A stretch of 64,000 nucleotides of DNA from Bradyrhizobium jicamae. Lineage in GTDB: Bacteria; Pseudomonadota; Alphaproteobacteria; Rhizobiales; Xanthobacteraceae. Positions 8,324-16,088 of this stretch are shown here, piece after piece. The stretch covers positions 62,001 through 126,000 of the forward strand of contig NZ_JAFCKQ010000019.1 of the NCBI RefSeq assembly GCF_018130215.1. Reading direction: 5' to 3'. Numbering within the stretch: position 1 is the stretch's first letter; each line of letters opens with the position of its first letter. Position numbers and translations under genes: made by a program. A model generated the notes under the pieces. That model was given only the letters and a program-made list of their open reading frames with translations, had not been told where the DNA came from and searched no databases.

Positions 8324-8668
8324 TCAGTAGCAATACGCCACGCCGTCGAGCACAGGGCAGCGCGCGCGGCGCGGGTCACTCGGGTTTTCCATCGGCACCA
8401 TGCCGCTGCCCTTGCCGACGAAGACGCCGGGCCCGACCGTGACCGACGACCTGTTGCCGACGATCACGCCCGGATGCGGAGAGGTCAGGCTCGAGCGCGA
8501 GCCGTCGCTCCAGACGATCGCATCGCCCGCCAGCATGCCGTGACGGCCATCGTCGCAGGTCACGTCGACACCGGCCTTGGTGCAGGACTGCGCCGACGCC
8601 GGAGCCGCGCCGCAGGCGATCGCAGCGCCGAACATGACTGAAAAAAATGCTGTCCTGGGGGCGGTCAT
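8324..8668 (-). CDS. Small secreted protein of unknown function
   Basis: The 114-residue product starts with a clear Sec signal peptide (TAPRTAFFSVMFGAAIACG, cleavage after ASA or AQS). The mature part of about 87 residues has four cysteines (in SCTKAG, VTCDDG, RARCPVL and AYCY) that could form two disulfides in the periplasm, and a repetitive middle (GNRSSVTVGPGVFVGKGSG). I do not recognise a named domain. The ATG at 8666-8668 follows GAGGGA by six bases; the frame continues upstream but without a plausible start. It stands alone between a repeat region and the divergent tRNA gene. Confidence 0.7.
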   Translation of the reverse strand: MTAPRTAFFSVMFGAAIACGAAPASAQSCTKAGVDVTCDDGRHGMLAGDAIVWSDGSRSSLTSPHPGVIVGNRSSVTVGPGVFVGKGSGMVPMENPSDPRRARCPVLDGVAYCY

Positions 8669-8867
8669 GCCCGGTCCCTCGACTGATTTGCGAACGCCTG
8701 CCGTCAATCGTCGTCCGAAGCCCGCCGCCGGTTCAATCCGGGCCACCGCGTCATCTCGCGGCAAGTCGAAATTATCAAACAATTTCAATCTATTGGGGAA
8801 ATTTCGAGCCCAAAGCAAGCGCTCCCTTGCAAAATCCGCCCCGGCCCTTCAAGAGAGGGGCCCTTAC

Positions 8868-8957
8868 GGAGAGATGGCCGAGTGGCTTAAGGCGCACGCT
8901 TGGAAAGCGTGTGTGCGGGAAACCGTACCGTGGGTTCGAATCCCACTCTCTCCGCCA
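8868..8957 (+). tRNA. tRNA-Ser (anticodon GGA)
   Basis: The acceptor arm GGAGAGA (8868-8874) pairs with TCTCTCC (8947-8953), followed by discriminator G and an encoded CCA at 8955-8957. The anticodon stem CACGC/GCGTG closes the loop TTGGAAA, placing GGA at 8902-8904, which reads UCC and UCU serine codons. A long variable arm follows, as expected of class II tRNAs, and GGTTCGAATCC is the T arm. It is transcribed rightward; short frames across it are spurious. Confidence 0.97.
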
Positions 8958-9142
8958 CCTCTCAGGTGTCCAGCCGGCAACCGAACAACCGATGTTCGAG
9001 GGCGAGCCACTTGCGGGGCAGCACGACACTGCAAGGGGACGGGTATCGCCCTCGCATTCCATCACGCAAGATTTCATCGCCGGTGTGGGCCGTAAATCCG
9101 GACCCATTGCGAGACCTTATCGCGCCACCACGGAGTGAATGA

Positions 9143-9155
9143 GACATTGAATGTC
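9143..9155. promoter_or_regulatory. 13-bp palindrome upstream of the AraC gene
   Basis: GACATT-G-AATGTC is a perfect odd palindrome 56 bases upstream of the chosen start. It could be an operator; nothing else supports this. Confidence 0.25.
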
Positions 9156-9210
9156 ATCAATGCGGCGACATGCTGCATCGTCTCACAATCGATTCGTTCG
9201 GGAGATCGCC

Positions 9211-10272
9211 ATGGACTGGCTCAGCAGATTGTTCGAGATGATGCCCGTGCGTGGGCGGCTTGATCTGCGCTGCTCCTACGGCGCGCCATGGCGGATCGAT
9301 CAGGGGCCGGGCGAGCCGAACGAGATCCCCTACCACGCTGTCGTGGGTGGCTCTGCCGTGTTGGAAGGGCCGCCTGGCGGCAAGCCGCTGCGGCTGCTGA
9401 GCGGGGACATCCTGCTGCTGCCCGGCAACCCGCGTCATGTCATGCATGATGGCAGCGGCGCGCGGCCGAAGCCGGTGCGAAATCGGCAGGAGCTCAATCT
9501 CGTGATCAAGGAGAACGCCGGGCAGGGGGAAAGACTGGACCTGCTTTGCGGACATTTCGCGATTGCACCGCCGCACGATCGTCTGCTGCGCAGCTATCTG
9601 CCGTCTCGCCTGGTCGTGCATGCCCGCGGCGATGGCGGAGGAGAGAACGCCACGCAACTCGCCGGCCTCGTCGCCCTGATGCGCAGCGAGTCGGCAAGCG
9701 ATCTCCTTGGCGGGCGCGCGATGCTGAATGCGCTGTCGACCGCGATGTTTGCGCTGGTGCTGCGGCTCGCGAGCGAAGCCGAAGACGCGCCGCGCGGCCT
9801 CCTCGCGATGGCCGGCCATCCGCGCCTGGCTCCGGCGGTGGCCGCCCTGTTCAACGAGCCCGCGCGCGCCTGGTCGTTGCCCGAGCTTGCGCAACTCAGC
9901 AACATGTCGCGCGCCACGCTGGCACGGCAATTCCAGCAGAAACTCGGCAGATCGGCCAGTGATCTCCTGACCGACATCCGGATGACATATGCAGCGAACG
10001 AGCTGAAGAGATCCTCGCTGTCGACCGGCGCGGTGGCGGAAGCCGTCGGCTATCAGTCGGAAGCGGCGTTCCAGCGCGCCTTCAAGAACCACATGGGCGT
10101 CACCCCGGCGCAGTGGCGCAAGCTGCAGGAGCCTTCCGGCCGGGATGTCTTCGCCGGGCCCGCGGCCTCCGCCGGTTCGAGCGCGGCGAAGACCACGGAG
10201 GCGGATCCGATGCGGAGCAGCAGGCCGGCCAAGGCGGACGAGCCGCCGTCGTCGCCGGCCAGGGATGATTGA
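9211..10272 (+). CDS. AraC family transcriptional regulator with cupin sensor domain
   Basis: The 353-residue protein has an N-terminal cupin-type sensor domain (RCSYGAPWRIDQG, SGDILLLPGNPRHVMHDGSG; about residues 20-185) of the AraC cupin_6 type. A C-terminal double helix-turn-helix follows at about 210-315 (WSLPELAQLSNMSRATLARQ, VAEAVGYQSEAAFQRAFKNH). A Pro/Ala/Ser-rich tail of about 50 residues is disordered. The ATG at 9211 follows GGAGA by five bases; the ATG at 9151 would add 20 residues not typical of the family. It converges on a peroxiredoxin gene with a 13-base gap. Regulators of this subgroup often control a divergent oxidoreductase, but no such neighbour is present here, so its target is unknown. 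Confidence 0.88.
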   Translation: MDWLSRLFEMMPVRGRLDLRCSYGAPWRIDQGPGEPNEIPYHAVVGGSAVLEGPPGGKPLRLLSGDILLLPGNPRHVMHDGSGARPKPVRNRQELNLVIKENAGQGERLDLLCGHFAIAPPHDRLLRSYLPSRLVVHARGDGGGENATQLAGLVALMRSESASDLLGGRAMLNALSTAMFALVLRLASEAEDAPRGLLAMAGHPRLAPAVAALFNEPARAWSLPELAQLSNMSRATLARQFQQKLGRSASDLLTDIRMTYAANELKRSSLSTGAVAEAVGYQSEAAFQRAFKNHMGVTPAQWRKLQEPSGRDVFAGPAASAGSSAAKTTEADPMRSSRPAKADEPPSSPARDD

Positions 10273-10285
10273 ACCGGACGGTCGA

Positions 10286-11020
10286 TCATGCCGTCGCGAC
10301 ATCTTCGACGGCCGGATCGTTGCTGCGACCATCACCGCCATGGAGGGCCGAGCGGTCGGCGGCCGCCCGCTGAAGAACCGGGATCATGTCTTCAGCCTCG
10401 GGTCGGCGGGTGTAGTCGGGGTTCACTTCCGAGTAGAGGATCAGGCCGTCCTGTCCGATGACGTAACGGGCGGGCATCGGCAACGTCCAGCCGGGATCAT
10501 CGTTGAACGTCGGCAGATCGTTCTTGAGCTGCTTGTAGAGCTCGACCAGGTAGTCGGGCAGATTGAACCTCAGTCCGAACGCGGCGCCGACCTTGCCCTT
10601 CACATCCGAAAGGATCGGCAAGAAGAGCTTGTTCTGACGCACCGACTTGCGGCTGTTCGGCGCGGTCTGCGGCGAGATCGCAACGAGCGAGGCACCATAT
10701 TTTTCGAATTCAGGCCTGGCGGCTTCAAGCGCCTGCAGCTCCATGTTGCAGTACGGGCACCAGACGCCGCGGTAGAAGCTGAGCACCAGCGGTCCGCGAT
10801 TGAGAAGGTCCGCGGAGCTGATGACGTTGCCCTCGGGATCCGCGAGCGAGAAGGACGGGGCGGCATCGCCGGCCTTCCTGGCGCGCTGGGCGGCGCCTGA
10901 CTCGATCAGTTCTGCGGTGGCACGGTGCATCGTCTCGATGAAGGAACGAGGCACGCTGTAGGGCGGCTTTCCCGCCTCGAAATCGGCTTTGAAAGCGTCG
11001 AGCCTGGCTTGAAGTGACAT
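10286..11020 (-). CDS. Peroxiredoxin-like (AhpC/TSA) protein
   Basis: This 244-residue thioredoxin-fold protein carries the peroxidatic motif YRGVWCPYC, with C88 and C91 in a C-x-x-C arrangement. It belongs to the AhpC/TSA-like group that reduces peroxides, although the C-x-x-C is closer to thioredoxin-like members than to 2-Cys AhpC. Other hallmarks are LVAISPQTAPNS, LPILSDVKGKVGAAFGL and ARYVIGQDGLI. A helical N-terminal extension of about 50 residues precedes the fold. The ATG at 11018-11020 has a strong AAGGAGA site. The LysR gene lies upstream on the same strand, and an ATTCC-N5-GGAAT operator candidate sits between them, so this gene is probably the regulator's target along with the AhpD-like gene at 12309. 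Confidence 0.88.
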   Translation of the reverse strand: MSLQARLDAFKADFEAGKPPYSVPRSFIETMHRATAELIESGAAQRARKAGDAAPSFSLADPEGNVISSADLLNRGPLVLSFYRGVWCPYCNMELQALEAARPEFEKYGASLVAISPQTAPNSRKSVRQNKLFLPILSDVKGKVGAAFGLRFNLPDYLVELYKQLKNDLPTFNDDPGWTLPMPARYVIGQDGLILYSEVNPDYTRRPEAEDMIPVLQRAAADRSALHGGDGRSNDPAVEDVATA

Positions 11021-11138
11021 GACGGTTCTCCTTTGGGCCTTTGCGCGGAGGCGGCGCCGCCGCCCGTTCGTTGAAATCACACGCGAGAAGCTAGAGAAGA
11101 TCGTGATGCCGGGTAGCCGGGACGCCGGACTAGGGCTT

Positions 11139-11153
11139 ATTCCAGTGGGGAAT
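11139..11153 (-). promoter_or_regulatory. LysR-type operator candidate upstream of the peroxiredoxin gene
   Basis: The dyad is ATTCC-AGTGG-GGAAT. On the minus strand, in the direction of the peroxiredoxin gene, it reads ATTCCCCACTGGAATAAG. It fits the T-N11-A LysR box rule and closely matches the box at 12205-12219. It is about 120 bases upstream of the peroxiredoxin start. Confidence 0.65.
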
Positions 11154-11181
11154 GATGGCCACGCTGCCGGGCACCTGCCGC

Positions 11182-12060
11182 TCAGGCGTTGAAGCTGCGT
11201 TCAAAGAAATCCACGAACGCCCTTGTCTTGGCCGTCGCCGCCCGCCCGGAGGGAAACACGGCCCAGAGATCGTGCGGCGCGAGGTCCCATTCCTGCAACA
11301 CCGCGCGGACAGTGCCTGATCTCAATTCGGGCGAGAACATCCATTCGGACGCGATGGCGAGCCCGACATGGGCGAGCACGGCCGCCCTGACCCCTTCCGC
11401 GGCAGTCACCCGCAACCTGCTTTGTACCGTGACCGCCAGCTCGGAGCTTTCGCGCCGGAACGACCACACGCCGCCCTCCTGGAGATAGACAACGGCCTGA
11501 TGCTTGCTCAATTCGCTCGGCGTTGCAGGCGTGCCCTCGCGATCGAAGTAGGCCGGAGTGCCGAGCACAACGCGCTTGCACCTGGCAATGCGGCGAGCCG
11601 TCAGCGCGGAGTCCATCAACCTTCCCATCCGCAGCGCGACATCGATGCCCTCCTGGACAAGGTCGATCTGACGGTCATCCAGGATAATCTCGAGGTCGAG
11701 GTCCGGATGCTGGGCCAGGAATTTCGGCAGCAGCGGAATGAGATGGATCCGGGCGAAGGTGACGGCCGCGCAGATCCGCAATCGTCCCTTGAGTCCGGCG
11801 CCGGCGCCGCGCGCCGCGAGCTCGGCTTCAGCCGCTTCCTCCAGCGCGCGCTTGGCGCGTTCGAGATAGCCAAGCCCGGCTTCCGTCGGCGTCAGGCCGC
11901 GGGTCGAGCGCGCGAGAAGCTTGACCCCCAGATATTCCTCGAGCTGCGCGACCGACTTCGAGACTGCCGGTTGCCCCACGCGAAGCTGTCGGGCCGCGCC
12001 CGAGAACGATCCGGTTTCGACCACCCGCACGAACGTCTCCATTGCGGCCAGACGATCCAT
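11182..12060 (-). CDS. LysR family transcriptional regulator
   Basis: The 292-residue protein has a typical winged helix-turn-helix at residues 1-60 (METFVRVVETGSFSGAARQL, then QPAVSKSVAQLEEYLGVKLL) and a LysR substrate-binding domain from about residue 90. It belongs to the large LTTR group with DALRMG-like sequence (GIDVALRMGRL). The ATG at 12058-12060 is preceded by an AGGA-containing stretch. It is flanked by two copies of one operator-like dyad, one before each neighbouring redox gene, so it probably regulates both and itself. The inducer is unknown; oxidative or electrophile stress is inferred from the targets. Confidence 0.9.
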   Translation of the reverse strand: MDRLAAMETFVRVVETGSFSGAARQLRVGQPAVSKSVAQLEEYLGVKLLARSTRGLTPTEAGLGYLERAKRALEEAAEAELAARGAGAGLKGRLRICAAVTFARIHLIPLLPKFLAQHPDLDLEIILDDRQIDLVQEGIDVALRMGRLMDSALTARRIARCKRVVLGTPAYFDREGTPATPSELSKHQAVVYLQEGGVWSFRRESSELAVTVQSRLRVTAAEGVRAAVLAHVGLAIASEWMFSPELRSGTVRAVLQEWDLAPHDLWAVFPSGRAATAKTRAFVDFFERSFNA

Positions 12061-12204
12061 TTCCTGTTCTCCGCGGGAATGCGATATCGCTTCGACCTGT
12101 CTGCCATGCCGCGCGGCAATTGGCCATCTCTCCACCCGCGCGGGCCGTTGCCTCGCAAGGACAGGGCAGTGAGCGCCCTCCGCTGTTCGATCGCGGTAAC
12201 CGGC

Positions 12205-12219
12205 ATTCCCGAGTGGAAT
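12205..12219 (+). promoter_or_regulatory. LysR-type operator candidate in the LysR / AhpD-like divergent promoter
   Basis: ATTCC-CGAGT-GGAAT, continuing AAAT. In the direction of the AhpD-like gene it shares ATTCCC, a central (C/G)A(C/G)T and GGAATAA with the box in front of the peroxiredoxin gene. It lies about 90 bases upstream of the AhpD-like start and 145 bases upstream of the LysR start. Confidence 0.65.
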
Positions 12220-12308
12220 AAATCATATCGCTTCATCGCGTCTGCCATGGCGCCGGGGAATGGGTGATCGTGCAGCCACATGTTCACCGCTCAAAAGCGA
12301 GAAGACAA

Positions 12309-12884
12309 ATGATCAACGGTTTCAAGCTTCACGAGACTGCCGCCGCACCGACCGCCTCCGCCGAGATCCTGAACGGCGTCCAGCAGGCCTGGGGCTTCGT
12401 GCCCAACCTGCATCGCGTCCTCGCCGAGAGCCCGGCTGCGCTCGAGGCCTACAGCACGCTCTGGGGCATCGCCGAGAAGACGGGATTCACGCCGCAAGAG
12501 CGCAACATCGCCTATCTCGCCATCATCTACGAGAACGAGTGCACCTATTGCATGGCGGGTCATACCAATCTGTCGCGCATGGCAAAGGTCGACAATGCGG
12601 CGATCGCCGCCGTTCGCGACGGCCGGCCGATCGCCGACGCGAAGCTCGAGGCGCTGCGCCAGTTCGCGGCCAGAATCACGCGCCGGCGCGGCGTGGTGAG
12701 CGAGGCCGACGTCGACGCCTTCAAGGCAGCGGGCTATGACAACCGCGCCGTGCTTGATGTGCTGGTGCTGGCTGCGACCAAGTTGATCTCCAACTACACC
12801 AACCACCTGGCCGATACGCCGAACGATTCGTTCATGAAGGGCGCCGAGTGGACTGCTCCCGGCAAGCTCAAGCCGGCGGCCTGA
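12309..12884 (+). CDS. Carboxymuconolactone decarboxylase / AhpD-like family protein
   Basis: The 191-residue all-helical protein carries the AhpD-type redox motif ECTYCMAGH (C-x2-C-x3-H, with a preceding Glu), which in AhpD relays electrons to a peroxiredoxin. Family features around it are PERNIAYLAIIYENE-like sequence and LVLAATKLISNYTNHLADTP. The ATG at 12309 has only a weak AGAAGA site; a GTG 15 codons upstream is possible. It is divergent from the LysR gene and shares an operator-like dyad with the peroxiredoxin gene on the other side, so the two redox proteins may work as a pair. Carboxymuconolactone decarboxylase activity itself is unlikely given the C-x2-C motif. Confidence 0.88.
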   Translation: MINGFKLHETAAAPTASAEILNGVQQAWGFVPNLHRVLAESPAALEAYSTLWGIAEKTGFTPQERNIAYLAIIYENECTYCMAGHTNLSRMAKVDNAAIAAVRDGRPIADAKLEALRQFAARITRRRGVVSEADVDAFKAAGYDNRAVLDVLVLAATKLISNYTNHLADTPNDSFMKGAEWTAPGKLKPAA

Positions 12885-13110
12885 ACGTGACCCGACGCCG
12901 CCCCTTGCTTCCCCGAGGGGCGGCCTTCGCGACGATACATCCGGCGCAACAGGCGACGTCCCGGCGCTTGCTGGGCTGGTTCAAAATGGCGTGGGCGCCG
13001 AAGCAGTGAACACGGCCCGGCCGTCGGCGCGTCCCGGCTGCGGCGGTTTCTTCCGATCGTAACCTGAGCATGGACGCCGCCACCGCGCACAGGCGTGGCG
13101 CGCCGCGGTG

Positions 13111-13275
13111 TCAGCCTCGCTCGGACCTGATCGCGTTGCAGTCATAGCAACGGAAGATCCTGATGGCCTCGTGCCTCGCCGTCCTCGGCAGGGCGGCCAG
13201 CAAAGTCATTTGATGTCCGCAGGTCTCGCACGAACAGGTCGTGGCCTCCGGAGATGGTTTGGCATCCACCGGCAT
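13111..13275 (-). CDS. Small zinc-ribbon-like protein
   Basis: The 54-residue product has two Cys pairs, CSCETCG near residues 14-20 and RCYDCNA near 42-48, separated by a short basic segment (RTARHEAIRIF). This spacing suggests a zinc ribbon. The ATG at 13273-13275 is preceded by GGTGGAG at a good distance. Similar tiny proteins are common in Bradyrhizobium as far as I recall, with no known role. No obvious operon partner. Confidence 0.65.
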   Translation of the reverse strand: MPVDAKPSPEATTCSCETCGHQMTLLAALPRTARHEAIRIFRCYDCNAIRSERG

Positions 13276-13517
13276 AGCGCGCTCCACCCTTTGTCCCGAG
13301 GCGGAATGTGTAGCCTGCAATCAGGCGTAACCATGATCTCCGGTCCCCGTAGGAGTACGGGGGGCGCCGCGGGCAGCGGGAGCCGGCCGGGCGAGCCGCG
13401 GCTCTTCGGGAACCAGCGGTTGCATTCGAATCAAACCCGGAGCGGTTGTTTAGCCGTTGGTCAGCAAACGGGCGTCTAATTCGACGCGTGCGAGCCATCG
13501 ATGGAAGGGAACACTGC

Positions 13518-15119
13518 ATGTCCGGGCAGGATTCAGCATCGCGCGGTCGAACATTCCTGGCGGGAAAGATCATCTTCAATTTCGGCCGGTCGACCTTCGA
13601 TTGCACGATCCGCCAGCTCACCGACGGCGGCGCGACGGTGGAGCTCGACGGCATCCTCGCCATCCCCGAGCGCGTCCAGCTGCTGGTGCGCGGCGCCGAG
13701 CACCCGCGGCCGTGCAAGCGGCTATGGCAGTCGGAACGCCAGGTCGGTCTCGCCTTCGAGCAGGAGCAGCAGGCGGAACAGACCGCTGTGCGGACCACTC
13801 CGCCCGCGCGCAGCGGGGACTTGATTCTTCGCGGCCCAATGCTGGCCCTGCGCGCCGCGCTCGACCACATCCCGCTCGGCGTCCTGCTGCTGGACGGCGA
13901 GCTGAAGGCGCAGTTCATCAACCGGGCGTTCCGGCAGATGTGGGCGCTGCCCGACGCGGTCGCCGGGCGGGGGCCGACTTTCACCGAGCTGATGCATCAC
14001 GGCTGCAAGATCATGGCCTATGAGATGCCGCAAGCGCAGCTCGACGCCTATGTCGCCGAGCGCGTGCGCCTCGTCAGCGTCGGCGACACGGCGCCGATCG
14101 ACCTCAGGCGCAGCAATGGCGAGGTGATCAGATGCCAGTGCACGCCGTTGCCCGACGGCGGCCGCATGGTGAGCTACACCATGGTGACCGACATCGTGCG
14201 CACATCCGACGAGCTGAAGGTGCTGACCAATGCGCTGGAGAATGTGCAGGACGGCGTCGTCATCCTCGACCGCGAGCTCGATGCGATCTTCGTCAATCGA
14301 AGGATGCGTGAGTTCTGGGAGATCAGCGCGGAGGAGGTGGCGCGTCGCCCGCCCTACGTCTCGATCATCACGCGCAACCGGCGGGCGCTGCCGCCGGGCT
14401 TGACGCCCGAGCAGGTCAAGGCGTTCCCCGAAAAACGGATCGCCGAGATCAAGGCGGGCGAACACACGCGCGACCTGCAGACGCCCGACGGACGCAACAT
14501 CCGCGTCCACTGCACCACGATGCCGGATGGCGGGCGCATGTTGACCCTGTGCGATGTCACCGACCTCGTCCGCGCCGCCAGGCAGCTCGAAGTACTCGCG
14601 ACGACCGATCCGCTCACCGGCCTTTTCAATCGCCGGCATTTCCTGTCGGCGATGGAGGCCGAATGGAGCCGCTTCCAGCGCTACTACCGTTCACTGTCGG
14701 TCCTGATGGTCGATATCGATCACTTCAAGACCGTCAACGACCAATTCGGCCATGCCGCAGGCGATGCGGCCATCAAGGCGGTCGCCGAACTGTGCATCAA
14801 CGGCAAGCGCAAATCCGACGTCGTCGGCCGGGTCGGCGGAGAGGAGTTTGCCGTCCTGTTGCCGGAAACCTCGATGTCGCGCGCACGGACCGTGGCCGAA
14901 CGGATCCGCCGGAGAATCGAGACCCTCGCGCTGCCGAACTCCGGCGCGCCATTGGCGCTGACGGTCAGCATCGGCGTGGCCGAGGCCTTCACCAGCATGC
15001 CAGGCGTCGACGCCCTGATGAAGGCGGCCGATGGCGCGCTCTACCAGGCCAAGGCGCAGGGCCGCAACCGCACGGTCTGCTGGTCGCCACCTGCGCCGCC
15101 GAAGCTGGCGGCCGAATAG
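13518..15119 (+). CDS. Diguanylate cyclase with PilZ-like, tandem PAS and GGDEF domains
   Basis: The 533-residue protein likely makes cyclic di-GMP. An N-terminal PilZ-like domain (residues about 8-85; RGRTFLAGKIIFNFG, DCTIRQLTDGGATVEL) is followed by two PAS repeats (LGVLLLDGELKAQFINRAFR at about 115 and GVVILDRELDAIFVNRRMRE at about 245) and a C-terminal GGDEF domain from about 360. The active loop is GGEEF near residue 440, an active variant, with an RxxD inhibitory site (RKSD) five residues before it. No membrane segment is evident, so it is cytosolic. The ATG at 13518 follows AAGGGA. Having a PilZ-type N-terminus and a cyclase in one chain suggests feedback sensing, but the RxxxR c-di-GMP contact motif is not clear. 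Confidence 0.88.
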   Translation: MSGQDSASRGRTFLAGKIIFNFGRSTFDCTIRQLTDGGATVELDGILAIPERVQLLVRGAEHPRPCKRLWQSERQVGLAFEQEQQAEQTAVRTTPPARSGDLILRGPMLALRAALDHIPLGVLLLDGELKAQFINRAFRQMWALPDAVAGRGPTFTELMHHGCKIMAYEMPQAQLDAYVAERVRLVSVGDTAPIDLRRSNGEVIRCQCTPLPDGGRMVSYTMVTDIVRTSDELKVLTNALENVQDGVVILDRELDAIFVNRRMREFWEISAEEVARRPPYVSIITRNRRALPPGLTPEQVKAFPEKRIAEIKAGEHTRDLQTPDGRNIRVHCTTMPDGGRMLTLCDVTDLVRAARQLEVLATTDPLTGLFNRRHFLSAMEAEWSRFQRYYRSLSVLMVDIDHFKTVNDQFGHAAGDAAIKAVAELCINGKRKSDVVGRVGGEEFAVLLPETSMSRARTVAERIRRRIETLALPNSGAPLALTVSIGVAEAFTSMPGVDALMKAADGALYQAKAQGRNRTVCWSPPAPPKLAAE

Positions 15120-15274
15120 AAGTTCACGGCGGCGCGGCCGTAACGCGCGCACATTCTCGCCTCAAGCCGTCCTTGCGACCGCGGTTTGGTCCGCGCCCTC
15201 GCGTCGCGATCACGCCGGCCGCCTGTGTTGTCGAAAACCACGCCCGGTCTAAATCCGTGAAAAGCCTGAGGATA

Positions 15275-15290
15275 TTAACCATTGATTAAC
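15275..15290 (+). promoter_or_regulatory. CtrA box upstream of minC
   Basis: TTAA (15275-15278), seven bases, TTAAC (15286-15290) matches the CtrA consensus TTAA-N7-TTAAC exactly. A third TTAACCATT half-site follows at 15306-15314. The box is 50-65 bases upstream of the minC start. Direct CtrA control of minC is known in Brucella and Sinorhizobium. Confidence 0.75.
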
Positions 15291-15339
15291 CATGGGTGAC
15301 GATTGTTAACCATTCGAAAAGACAACCGAGTCTGGAGCG

Positions 15340-16068
15340 ATGGACGCTACTCAAAATGCAGCACGTCAACCGGTTCGCATGCGCGGCCGCTCCTATGTCG
15401 CGTTCGTCTTCTCGCCCGTGGTGCCGATCGTCTCGTGGCTCGAGGAGATCGACGCGACACTGGCGCGCTCGCCCGGCTTCTTCACCGGCAAGCCTGTCGT
15501 GCTCGATCTGTCGGCCGTCGATCTCAGCCAGGCCGCGATTACGCATCTGGTCGGAAGCCTTGACCAGCGCAACATCCGCATCCTCGGCATCGAGGGCGTC
15601 GACGAGGCCAAGCTCGGCGGCAATCTTCCCCCGCTCCTGACCGGCGGCCGCGCCTGCATCGTCGCCCAGACCGAGCCTCAGGCCGCGCAGGCGAAGGCCA
15701 CCGCCAATACCAATACCAACACCGGCATCAAGGCCAAGTCGCCGTCGCTGCTGCTCGACAGCCCGGTGCGCTCCGGCCAATCGATCGTTTTTGCCGAGGG
15801 CGACGTCACCGTGCTCGGCTCGGTCGGGTCCGGCGCGGAGATCGTAGCCGGCGGCTCGATCCATGTTTATGGCACGCTGCGAGGCCGCGCGATGGCCGGC
15901 ATCAACGGCAATTCGTCCGCGCGGATCTTCTGTCAGAAGATCGAGGCCGAGCTGCTCGCCATCGACGGCTATTACCAGACCGCGGAACAAATCGATGAAG
16001 GCTTGCGCAATCGCCCCGCGCAGGCGTGGCTCGAGGGTGAATCGTTGCGAATCACAGCTTTGAACTGA
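15340..16068 (+). CDS. minC: Septum site-determining protein MinC
   Basis: The 242-residue FtsZ polymerisation inhibitor acts with MinD at the membrane to block polar septa. An N-terminal domain (about 1-105; VVLDLSAVDLSQAAITHLV-like sequence) is joined by a low-complexity linker (KATANTNTNTGIKAKSPS) to the C-terminal beta-helix, which binds MinD (VRSGQSIVFAEGDVTVLGSV, GGSIHVYGTLRGRAMAGING, ARIFCQKIEAELLAIDGYY). It is the first gene of a min operon, 20 bases before minD. The start at 15340 has GGAG very close to it, so a downstream ATG at 15379 cannot be excluded. Confidence 0.95.
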   Translation: MDATQNAARQPVRMRGRSYVAFVFSPVVPIVSWLEEIDATLARSPGFFTGKPVVLDLSAVDLSQAAITHLVGSLDQRNIRILGIEGVDEAKLGGNLPPLLTGGRACIVAQTEPQAAQAKATANTNTNTGIKAKSPSLLLDSPVRSGQSIVFAEGDVTVLGSVGSGAEIVAGGSIHVYGTLRGRAMAGINGNSSARIFCQKIEAELLAIDGYYQTAEQIDEGLRNRPAQAWLEGESLRITALN

Positions 16069-16088
16069 TCGACCAGAAGGAGAAGAGA

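Noticed and set aside
15690..15735. Short tandem repeat (CCAATAC-like) as possible CRISPR or VNTR
   Set aside because: It is the low-complexity Asn-Thr linker inside minC; there are no spacers and the repeat unit is six bases.
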